From assembly GCA_965246915.1 (NCBI GenBank), contig CBDFGB010000008.1, positions 1 to 64,000 on the forward strand: 64,000 nucleotides of DNA. Direction: 5' to 3'. This DNA is from CAVRQM01 sp965246915 (GTDB lineage Bacteria > Pseudomonadota > Alphaproteobacteria > Acetobacterales > Acetobacteraceae). The position numbers and the translations under genes were made by a program. The notes under the pieces are model-generated. The model was not told the DNA's origin, did no database searches, and saw only the letters and a list, made by a program, of their open reading frames with translations. Below are positions 22,730 through 29,506 of the stretch, piece by piece; within the stretch, counting starts at the first letter, position 1, and every line of letters begins with the position of its first letter.

Positions 22730-23932
22730 ATGCCGGCCAAACGGGTCTATGTCGCCGGAACGCTCGACACCAAGGGCGCCGAACTCACCTATGCGCGTGA
22801 CCTGATCGTGGCGGCAGGACTGGAGACGGTCCTGGTGGACCTCTCGACGTCGGGGCAAGAGCATTCGGCCGACATTCCGGCGCGGGTCGTGGCGGGCCAT
22901 CATCCCGATGGGGAGGCCGCGGTCTTTGCCGGAGAGCGCGGTGCCGCCGTGTCCGCCATGGCGCTGGCGTTCGAAGCCTTCCTCACGAAGCGAGACGATC
23001 TGGGCGGCGTGATTGGGCTCGGCGGTTCGGGCAACACCGCGCTGGTGACCCGGGCGATGCAGGCGCTGCCGGTGGGCGTGCCAAAGCTGATGGTCTCCAC
23101 GGTCGCGTCGGGCAATGTCGCCCCCTACGTCGGCGCGTGCGACGTCACCATGATGTATTCGGTCACCGACGTGGCCGGCCTCAACCGCATCTCGCGACGC
23201 GTCATCGCCAATGCAGCGCACGCCATCGCCGGAATGGTCAATGCCGACGTCCCGGAGGTCAACGACGACCTGCCGGCCGTCGGGCTCACGATGTTCGGCG
23301 TCACGACCCGTTGCATCGAAATGGTACGTGAACGACTTTCTGGTCGGGCCGATTGCCTTGTGTTCCATGCCACCGGCACAGGTGGCGCATCGATGGAAAA
23401 ACTCGCCGATAGCGGCCTGCTGTCAGGCTTCCTCGATCTCACAACCACCGAGGTCGCGGATTTACGCGTGGGCGGCACACTGGCCTGCACCGACGATCGC
23501 TTCGGCGCGGTCGCACGGACTCGCCTGCCCTATGTTGGGTCATGCGGGGCGCTCGATATGGTCAATTTCGGCGGACTCGCGACCATCCCGGACCGCTTCC
23601 GTCATCGCCGCCTGCACGTCCACAATCCACATGTGACACTCATGCGCACCACCACGGAGGAATGCGCGGATATCGGACGTTGGATCGGCGGCCGGTTGAA
23701 CCGCTGCGACGGCGCGGTGACGTTCCTGCTGCCGGAAGGGGGCGTCTCGGCCATCGACATGCCCGGCCAACCGTTTCACGACCCGGATGCCGACGCGGCG
23801 CTGTTCGCGGCGCTGGAAGCCACGATCGAGCCGACCGCAAGGCGGCGCGTGGTTCGCGTGCCGCACGCGATCAACGACCCGGAGTTCGCCGCCGCCGCCG
23901 TGGCCGCGTTCGACGCCATCAGGGAGGTCTGA
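22730..23932 (+). CDS. Tm-1-like ATP-binding domain-containing protein (UPF0261)
   Basis: This 400-residue protein matches the Tm-1-like/UPF0261 family: VYVAGTLDTKGAEL at the N-terminus, GVIGLGGSGNTALVTRAM as the nucleotide-binding glycine loop and VFHATGTGGASMEKLADSG in the C-terminal half. The plant member Tm-1 is an ATP-binding inhibitor of tobamovirus replication; bacterial members lack a firm assignment. It is followed after five bases by the PEP-hydrolase-like gene, its common partner, so the two proteins probably act together on an unknown metabolite. Confidence 0.9.
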   Translation: MPAKRVYVAGTLDTKGAELTYARDLIVAAGLETVLVDLSTSGQEHSADIPARVVAGHHPDGEAAVFAGERGAAVSAMALAFEAFLTKRDDLGGVIGLGGSGNTALVTRAMQALPVGVPKLMVSTVASGNVAPYVGACDVTMMYSVTDVAGLNRISRRVIANAAHAIAGMVNADVPEVNDDLPAVGLTMFGVTTRCIEMVRERLSGRADCLVFHATGTGGASMEKLADSGLLSGFLDLTTTEVADLRVGGTLACTDDRFGAVARTRLPYVGSCGALDMVNFGGLATIPDRFRHRRLHVHNPHVTLMRTTTEECADIGRWIGGRLNRCDGAVTFLLPEGGVSAIDMPGQPFHDPDADAALFAALEATIEPTARRRVVRVPHAINDPEFAAAAVAAFDAIREV

Positions 23933-23937
23933 CCCGC

Positions 23938-24768
23938 ATGCCCCGCCTCGCCCGCGCCGTGCTGATGGAGAAATTCGCGGCCATGGTCGCCGCACGGCAG
24001 CCGATCGTCGGCGGCGGCGCCGGCACCGGCCTGTCGGCGAAGTGCGAGGAAGCGGGCGGCATCGACCTCATCGTGATCTACAATTCCGGTCGCTACCGGA
24101 TGGCCGGACGCGGTTCGCTGGCCGGCATCCTGGCGTATGGCAACGCGAACGAGATCGTCGTCGACATGGCGCGCGAGGTGCTGCCGGTGGTGAAGGCGAC
24201 GCCGGTCCTGGCAGGAGTGAACGGCACCGACCCATTCTGCCACTTTGACCATTTTCTGGACCATCTCGCGGCAATCGGCTTTTCCGGCATCCAGAATTTT
24301 CCGACGGTCGGCCTGATCGACGGCGTGCTTCGGCAAAACCTGGAAGAGACGGGCATGAGCTACGCATTGGAGGTCGAGCTCGTACGCCTCGCCCGCACGA
24401 AAGATTTGCTGACCACGCCCTACGTCTTCAACGTGGCGGAGGCGGAAGCGATGGCCGATGCGGGCGCGGATATCATCGTCGCCCATCTGGGCCTGACCAC
24501 CGGCGGTTCGATCGGCGCGGAGACGGCGGTCACGCTGGAACAGAGTGCCGCAACCGTCACGTCGATCGCCGAGGCCGCGCGGGCGATACGGCCCGAAATC
24601 ATCGTCCTGTGCCATGGCGGCCCGATCGCCATGCCCGAAGACGCGCAGTTCATCCTTGATCACTGCCCGGGCTGCCATGGCTTCTACGGCGCGTCGTCGA
24701 TGGAGCGGCTGCCAACCGAGACCGCTTTGATCGAGCAGACCCGACGCTTCAAGTCACTGACCCGCTGA
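23938..24768 (+). CDS. Phosphoenolpyruvate hydrolase-like TIM-barrel protein
   Basis: This TIM-barrel protein of 276 residues fits the PEP-hydrolase-like family (often found beside, or fused to, Tm-1-like proteins): IVGGGAGTGLSAKCEEAGGIDLIVIYNSGRYR, GVNGTDPF, GFSGIQNFPTVGLIDG, and ADIIVAHLGLTTGGSIGA. The first and last strands carry the glycines and acidic residues expected of a phosphate/Mg site. The reaction is not established. It is the second gene of a tight three-gene unit between the Tm-1-like and SRPBCC genes. Confidence 0.85.
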   Translation: MPRLARAVLMEKFAAMVAARQPIVGGGAGTGLSAKCEEAGGIDLIVIYNSGRYRMAGRGSLAGILAYGNANEIVVDMAREVLPVVKATPVLAGVNGTDPFCHFDHFLDHLAAIGFSGIQNFPTVGLIDGVLRQNLEETGMSYALEVELVRLARTKDLLTTPYVFNVAEAEAMADAGADIIVAHLGLTTGGSIGAETAVTLEQSAATVTSIAEAARAIRPEIIVLCHGGPIAMPEDAQFILDHCPGCHGFYGASSMERLPTETALIEQTRRFKSLTR

Positions 24769-24779
24769 GGAGACCGACC

Positions 24780-25688
24780 ATGGCCCGCGCCCACGCCAGC
24801 ATCGTGATCGACGCGCCGGTCGAGGCCGTATGGGCGATCGTCCGCGATTTTTCGGCCCTTCCGGCGTGGATTCCCGGCCTCGGGCCATGCACGATCGAAG
24901 ACGGTCGCGCGCCCGACAGCGTCGGCTGCATTCGCGCCTTTTCGCTCGGCAATGGCGACCCGGTGCGCGAACGCCTTCTGGCGCTCGACGACGCCCGCTA
25001 CAGCTTCAGCTACAACTTCGAGACGCTGGCGTTTCCCGTCGAGAACTACGTGGCGGAGTTCGAGGCGATTCCGCTGACCAGCGGCGACCGTACGCTCGTG
25101 CGGTGGAGCGCGACGTTCGACGAGGCCCCCGCCGATGCCGGGAAATACGTCGACATCATCAGCAACGCCGTCTTCGGTGGCGGGCTCGCGTCATTGGCCA
25201 AATGCGCCGCCGGACAGAGTGCGCCTCAAGGAGCGATCCGCTGGCAAGGGCTTCGGCCCGCGAAGGTGTTCTGTTCTTCCAAGATCGCGGCACCGCTCAC
25301 CAAAGTGTGGGACACCGTCCGCGATTTTGCCGGCATGGGCGCATGGCATGAGGATGTTTGCGACATGCACATGCTGGCTGGCGCGCGCGGCGATCAGGTG
25401 TCAGGCGTGCGCGACTTCTCGATGAACGGCGGTCACCTGCTGGAGCGGCTGACCTATCTGTCCGACCTCGACCACGCCTTTCGCTACGTGATCGACGAAA
25501 GCGCCATGCCTTGGCGGAATTACCACGCCGGCGCGAAGTTTTATTCGGTGACCGCGAACGACACGACGGCGGCGGTCTGGACCGCCGATTGGGTCGCATC
25601 GCCAAACGACGACGTCGACCTCATTCCGGCCATTCACGCGAATGTCTTCCAGAAAGCCTTCGACACGCTCGACCGGATCTTGCGGTGA
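24780..25688 (+). CDS. Tandem SRPBCC (polyketide cyclase/START-like) protein
   Basis: This 302-residue protein contains two Bet v1/SRPBCC domains in tandem. Each starts with the same signature: ASIVIDAPVEAVWAIVRDFSALPAW (residue about 4) and SSKIAAPLTKVWDTVRDFAGMGAW (residue about 163). Each folds around a hydrophobic cavity for a small ligand. It begins 11 bp after the TIM-barrel gene, so it belongs to the same operon. Its TGA abuts the reverse stop of the first mini-lipoprotein (TGATCA). A ligand-binding or cyclase/hydrolase role in the same pathway is likely but unproved. Confidence 0.88.
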   Translation: MARAHASIVIDAPVEAVWAIVRDFSALPAWIPGLGPCTIEDGRAPDSVGCIRAFSLGNGDPVRERLLALDDARYSFSYNFETLAFPVENYVAEFEAIPLTSGDRTLVRWSATFDEAPADAGKYVDIISNAVFGGGLASLAKCAAGQSAPQGAIRWQGLRPAKVFCSSKIAAPLTKVWDTVRDFAGMGAWHEDVCDMHMLAGARGDQVSGVRDFSMNGGHLLERLTYLSDLDHAFRYVIDESAMPWRNYHAGAKFYSVTANDTTAAVWTADWVASPNDDVDLIPAIHANVFQKAFDTLDRILR

Positions 25689-25799
25689 TCACGGCCTGCC
25701 GTGGCTGCGCTCGCCGAAATCCGTATCGGGCGGCCCCGTGTATCCGCCCTGGCACGCCGCGAGGCCGATGAGGCACAACACCAGCAAGACGATACGCAT
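25689..25799 (-). CDS. Mini-lipoprotein 1 (36 residues, GPPD...SHGRP family)
   Basis: A 36-residue product starts ATG at 25799. It has a short signal MRIVLLVLCLIGLAAC with a lipobox (LAAC) and a mature tail of about 20 residues: QGGYTGPPD, FGE, then the terminal RSHGRP. It is the last of four tandem small reading frames sharing C-x(2-3)-Y-x-GPPD...SHGxP. Anchoring in the outer or inner membrane is expected from the lipobox. Too short for standard gene calling, but its similarity to its neighbours supports it. Confidence 0.7.
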   Translation of the reverse strand: MRIVLLVLCLIGLAACQGGYTGPPDTDFGERSHGRP

Positions 25800-25802
25800 A
25801 GA

Positions 25803-25916
25803 TCACGGCTTCCCATGGCTGCGGTTGGATCCGAAATGACTATCCGGCGGCCCGTTGTAGCCTCCCGCGCACGCGGCAAGCGCCAAGACATAGATTAGCG
25901 AAATAATGAGGGGCAT
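25803..25916 (-). CDS. Mini-lipoprotein 2 (37 residues)
   Basis: The product MPLIISLIYVLALAAC... has a lipobox (LAAC) at residue 16 and a mature tail AGGYNGPPD, HFGSN, ending RSHGKP. An ATG nine bases upstream (25925) would add MGG. The gene ends three bases before the start of mini-lipoprotein 1 on the same strand. DNA around the 3' ends of 1 and 2 is also alike (gatcacggcNtNcc.tggctgcg), indicating tandem duplication. Confidence 0.7.
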   Translation of the reverse strand: MPLIISLIYVLALAACAGGYNGPPDSHFGSNRSHGKP

Positions 25917-25959
25917 ACCGCCCATACGGCTGGACTGCCCACCGGTTACCCTGGGACGC

Positions 25960-26058
25960 CTATTGCGGGTGGCCGTGGCTGTTCTGCCCCCAGCGATCGT
26001 CTTCCGGCGGACCAGTATACGTGCACGCGGCAACCCCGCCGGCCAACAGCACAATCAT
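25960..26058 (-). CDS. Mini-lipoprotein 3 (about 32 residues)
   Basis: Starting from ATG 26058 the product MIVLLAGGVAAC... has a short hydrophobic leader with Cys at residue 12 and a tail TYTGPPEDD, WGQN, ending SHGHPQ. The frame is open further upstream (RLALVA) without a standard start codon, so the leader may be longer if a non-standard codon is used. It is the third of four tandem paralogues. The leader lacks the usual basic residue, which lowers confidence in the start. Confidence 0.5.
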   Translation of the reverse strand: MIVLLAGGVAACTYTGPPEDDRWGQNSHGHPQ

Positions 26059-26078
26059 CGCGACCAGCGCGAGCCGGA

Positions 26079-26186
26079 CTACGGCCGCCCGTGACTGCGA
26101 GTGTCGTAGGACGTATCCGGCGCCCCGGTCACCGCACAGCCTGCAAGTGCGACAAGAGCCAACATAAGCATCAATGTCATTCGCAT
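26079..26186 (-). CDS. Mini-lipoprotein 4 (35 residues)
   Basis: The product MRMTLMLMLALVALAGC... has a clear lipobox (LAGC, Cys17) and an 18-residue tail AVTGAPDTSY with the terminal RSHGRP. It is the promoter-proximal member of the four-gene series, 48 bp downstream of dhaL on the same strand. GAPD replaces GPPD. The four tails differ most between the GPPD and SHG elements, suggesting those two elements are the conserved functional parts. Confidence 0.65.
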   Translation of the reverse strand: MRMTLMLMLALVALAGCAVTGAPDTSYDTRSHGRP

Positions 26187-26234
26187 GGCGTCTATACGCA
26201 CGACCGTCGCCTTCGTTACCGTGTCTCTCAATTT

Positions 26235-26882
26235 TCATCTTTGGAGGCGAGCGGAGAGCCCCGTCGCCAGGGCCTTCAACATCAGGCAGCATGACGCGGC
26301 GCCCGCATCGATGGTGCCGCGGGAGCGCTCGCCCAGGCGGGCGGCGCGGCCGATGCGTGCGGCCATATCTTTCGTGGCATCGCGGCCCATCTCCGCAGCG
26401 GTGGCCATCGCCGACAGCGCCGCCTCGAACGAGGCTCCAGCGGCCACCGCCTCGTCGTAGGCGTCCGCGGCCGGGATCAGTGCGTCCAGGAGCGTCTTGT
26501 CCCCGCGCTTGGCGGATCCGAGGTCCTGAATGCCAGCAAGCCCGGCGCGCAGCATCCGACCGAACAGCACGGCGTCCAGTTCGCGCTCCGGCGACACGAC
26601 TCCCGCCATGTCCAGGAAGAAGGTCCCATAAAGCGGACCCATCGATCCGCCGATCCCGTCAAGCAGCGTCTCGCCGAGCACGGTGAAGCCGCGACCGAGG
26701 CTTCCGGGTGACGTCCCGAGCGTCTCCGCGGCGCGCGAGAACCCCTTGCTCATGTTGATGCCATGGTCGCCGTCGCCGATCGCGCCGTCGATCTCGCTGA
26801 GCCATGCGCGGTTCGCGTTGATCGCCGCCACGAGATCGAGCACGACCCCGCCGGCATCGGACAGCGCGACCACGCCTGTCAC
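26235..26882 (-). CDS. dhaL: Dihydroxyacetone kinase-like subunit DhaL
   Basis: DhaL is the nucleotide-binding subunit that phosphorylates the substrate held by DhaK. The 215-residue product has the metal/ADP-binding GDGDHGINM, the glycine-rich GGSMGPLYG and a DAGAASC helix. The GTG start at 26882 overlaps the dhaK stop (GTGA); the frame is open much further upstream but antisense-like. In ATP-dependent kinases these Asp residues bind Mg-ATP. No DhaM/PTS gene is nearby, so ATP is the probable donor. Confidence 0.88.
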   Translation of the reverse strand: MTGVVALSDAGGVVLDLVAAINANRAWLSEIDGAIGDGDHGINMSKGFSRAAETLGTSPGSLGRGFTVLGETLLDGIGGSMGPLYGTFFLDMAGVVSPERELDAVLFGRMLRAGLAGIQDLGSAKRGDKTLLDALIPAADAYDEAVAAGASFEAALSAMATAAEMGRDATKDMAARIGRAARLGERSRGTIDAGAASCCLMLKALATGLSARLQR

Positions 26883-27883
26883 CGCGCGACCTGCGTGAGC
26901 CCGATCGAACGCGCCGGGTGGGCAATCCACCGCTCGAGGTCGGCGTCCAAGCGCATGATCGTGAGGGTAACGCCGCTCATCTCGAGCGAGGTGAACAGAT
27001 TGCCCACGAAACAGTGGCGAATGGTCAGTCCGCGTTCGCCGAGCACCTCCGCGATGCGATCGTAGAGAATGTACAACTCCATCACCGGAGTGGCGCCGAG
27101 GCCGGATACCAGCACCGCCACGTCGTCGCCCGACGCGAAGGGCAGATCGGGCAAAACCGTGTCGAGCATCAGATCGGCCATCTCGCGCGCGGGCTTGATC
27201 GCCGTCACGCTGATGCCCGGCTCGCCATGATGGCCGATGCCGACCTCCATCATGCCGTCGGCAATCGTGAAGTTGGGCTTGCCGACGGCGGCGATGGTGC
27301 AGGGCGCAAGGCCGATCCCGATGCTGCGGGTGTTGTCGATCGCCTTCTGCGCGGCGGCGATGACCGCGTCGAGATCGAGCCCTTCGGCGGCGGCGGCCCC
27401 GCCCACCTTCCACATCAGGATTTCCCCGGCCACGCCGCGCCGGTTGGCCAATTCGTCCTTCGGCGCGCTCGGCACGTCGTCGTTGGCGACCACCGTCTTG
27501 ACGGTGATGCCGCGCGACGCCGCCTGCCGCACCGCCATCTTGACGTTCATGTTGTCACCGGCATAGTTGCCGTAAAGGCACGCGACGCCGGCACCGCCAT
27601 CGGCCGCCACAACGGCGTCGAGGAAGCTCTTGGCGGTCGGCGAGGAGAAGATTTCTCCGATGGCGACGGCGTCGACCATCGCCTCGCCCACATAGCCGAG
27701 GAACGCCGGTTCGTGGCCCGAACCGCCGCCGGTGACGATGCCGACTCGGCCGTGCTTCGGGGCTCCGACCGCCCGAAGCACGCGCGGATTGTCGGTGGCG
27801 GCGAGGACGCCCGGGTGCGCGCGCAGGTATCCTTTCAGCGCGTCCTCGACCACCATGTCCGGATCGTTCGTGATGCGGTTCAT
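26879..27883 (-). CDS. dhaK: Dihydroxyacetone kinase-like subunit DhaK
   Basis: DhaK binds a ketotriose or ketotetrose covalently through a His. The 334-residue product shows VGIVTGGGSGHEPAFLGYVG, LYGNYAGDNMNVKMA and IGHHGEPGI, which contains the substrate His. With DhaL and the upstream SDR dehydrogenase it forms an operon of the kind used to oxidise a polyol (such as a tetritol) to a ketose and phosphorylate it. The exact ketose cannot be read from sequence. ATG 27883 is preferred over an adjacent TTG. Confidence 0.9.
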   Translation of the reverse strand: MNRITNDPDMVVEDALKGYLRAHPGVLAATDNPRVLRAVGAPKHGRVGIVTGGGSGHEPAFLGYVGEAMVDAVAIGEIFSSPTAKSFLDAVVAADGGAGVACLYGNYAGDNMNVKMAVRQAASRGITVKTVVANDDVPSAPKDELANRRGVAGEILMWKVGGAAAAEGLDLDAVIAAAQKAIDNTRSIGIGLAPCTIAAVGKPNFTIADGMMEVGIGHHGEPGISVTAIKPAREMADLMLDTVLPDLPFASGDDVAVLVSGLGATPVMELYILYDRIAEVLGERGLTIRHCFVGNLFTSLEMSGVTLTIMRLDADLERWIAHPARSIGLTQVAR

Positions 27884-27896
27884 CAATCCGTTCCCG

Positions 27897-28661
27897 TCAC
27901 TGGATGGTGTAGCCGCCGTCGATCACCAGGTTTTCTCCGGTGATCATTCCCGCGGCCCCGCTGGCCAAATAGAGCGCGGCCATCGCGATCTCCTCCGGCT
28001 GGGCGAAGCGTCCGGTCGGGATCTTGCGCTTCATGGCGACGCCCACCTCGCCGGCCCATGCTTTCTTGCCAAGGTCCGTCTCGACGACCGTGGGCGAAAT
28101 CGCATTGACCGTGATGCCGTGCTTCGCCCATTCGGCGGCCAGCACCTTGGTCAGGCCGAGGATGCCGGCCTTGCTCGTGCAGTAGGCGAGATGCCGGTCG
28201 AGGGCGATGAAGCTCGCTTGGCTCGCGAGGTTGATGACCCGCCCCGCGCCGCTCTGCGTGAGCGGCGAAAACGCTGCCCGGGCCATCAGGAACGGCGCCT
28301 TGAGGTTGACCGCCATGGTTTGGTCCCAGTCCTCGTCGGTCGTCGCCTCGGCCGCGGCGAGCCTGACGATGCCCGCGTTGTTGACCAGCACGTCAAGGCG
28401 GCCGGCCGCCTCCGTGATCTCGCCGACCACGCGCTCGGCCTCGCCCCGCTTGGTGACGTCGGCGATAAAGCTCAGGTGATTCTCGCCAGGCAGGTGCTGG
28501 CGTGTGGTGGCGACCATCTTGCTGACATCCACCAGCGCCACGCGGGCGCCGCGTCCGGCGAACGCGTGGGCGATCGCAGCACCGATCCCGGCAGCACCGC
28601 CGGTCACGAGCACGACACGATCCGTCATGTCGAATGCCGCTTCGAACCCATAGGCACCCAT
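27897..28661 (-). CDS. SDR family polyol dehydrogenase (GolD/DthD-like)
   Basis: This 254-residue classical SDR has the NAD-binding TGGAAGIG, the NNAG motif, catalytic Ser in INLASQASF and YCTSK (Y-x3-K), ending GENLVIDGGYTIQ. Its sequence and position, ten bases before dhaK, fit the D-threitol/polyol dehydrogenase group that supplies a ketose to a DhaKL kinase. The start ATG (28661) has AGGGGA upstream. The open frame runs on upstream through the DJ-1 gene in antisense, which is rejected as coding. Confidence 0.85.
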   Translation of the reverse strand: MGAYGFEAAFDMTDRVVLVTGGAAGIGAAIAHAFAGRGARVALVDVSKMVATTRQHLPGENHLSFIADVTKRGEAERVVGEITEAAGRLDVLVNNAGIVRLAAAEATTDEDWDQTMAVNLKAPFLMARAAFSPLTQSGAGRVINLASQASFIALDRHLAYCTSKAGILGLTKVLAAEWAKHGITVNAISPTVVETDLGKKAWAGEVGVAMKRKIPTGRFAQPEEIAMAALYLASGAAGMITGENLVIDGGYTIQ

Positions 28662-28704
28662 CGGCGAAATCCCCTGCCTCGCCAAAGGTGGCGATTTTCC
28701 GCGC

Positions 28705-28733
28705 ATCCTTTCGATGAGCCTCACATCTGTCAA
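28705..28733 (-). promoter_or_regulatory. Candidate sigma-70 promoter for the SDR-dhaK-dhaL operon
   Basis: On the minus strand TTGACA (28733-28728) is followed, after exactly 17 bases, by AAGGAT (28710-28705), 44 bases before the SDR start codon. The -35 is consensus and the -10 is weaker. It lies in the only gap between the DJ-1 gene and the operon. Confidence 0.45.
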
Positions 28734-28779
28734 GGCGAGCACGCAGATGTTCACCAGATCGGAAGAACCAAGCGTCCGC

Positions 28780-29388
28780 CTACGCGGCGCGCGCGAGCGG
28801 AACCGAGTGCGTGATCTGGGTGCCCAGCACGGCGAGGCATTCGCGCATGAACGCGGCCAGCCCCGGCCAGCCCTTCGCGGAGACCAGATTGCCGTCCACG
28901 CACGCGCCGTCGGGCGGCACATCGACATAGGTGCCGCCGGCCAGCCGCACCTCCGGCTCGCAATACTGTAGCGCCGCGACCCGCTTGCCGCGCACCACGC
29001 CATCGACGGCGACGAGCACCTGCACCCCGTGGCAGATCGTGAAGATCGGCTTGCCGCTCTCATGGAAGGCGCGGACCAGCGCCTGCACGCCTGGATCGAT
29101 CCGGATGTATTCCGGACCGCGGCCGCCCGCGACGTAGACAGCATCGTAGTCTTCCGCCCGCGCGGTCTCGAACGTCGCGGTCAGGCGATGCAAATGGCCG
29201 GGTTTTTCCGTGTAGGTCTGGTCGCCCTCGAAATCGTGCAGCGAGGTCTTGATCAGATCCCCGGCACGCTTTCCGGGGCAGACCACATGGACGGTGTGGC
29301 CGACCGCCGACATGCCCTGCTCGAAGACGAAGATTTCATACTCCTCGCTGAACTCCCCGGTCAGCATCAGGATCTTCTTGCCGGTCAT
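28780..29388 (-). CDS. DJ-1/PfpI family protein
   Basis: This 202-residue protein of the DJ-1/PfpI superfamily has the nucleophile-elbow Cys in FTICHGVQV, a Glu in the first strand (LTGEFSEEYE) and the VYVAGGRGPEYI segment. Members include deglycases, chaperones, isonitrile hydratases and sugar-related hydrolases. ATG 29388 has GAGGGAA upstream. It lies directly upstream of the polyol operon on the same strand, so it may protect against reactive carbonyls produced there, though this is inference. Confidence 0.88.
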   Translation of the reverse strand: MTGKKILMLTGEFSEEYEIFVFEQGMSAVGHTVHVVCPGKRAGDLIKTSLHDFEGDQTYTEKPGHLHRLTATFETARAEDYDAVYVAGGRGPEYIRIDPGVQALVRAFHESGKPIFTICHGVQVLVAVDGVVRGKRVAALQYCEPEVRLAGGTYVDVPPDGACVDGNLVSAKGWPGLAAFMRECLAVLGTQITHSVPLARAA

Positions 29389-29506
29389 GGCCGTTCCCTC
29401 CGTTGTTGGGGCCACAGTAGAAGGGCTGACGCGGCCGCTCAACCGCCCCGGGTTCGCGCGCCTGCGCGGCGTTTACGCGCCGCGGCGGACCTTGTATGCG
29501 GCGCGC

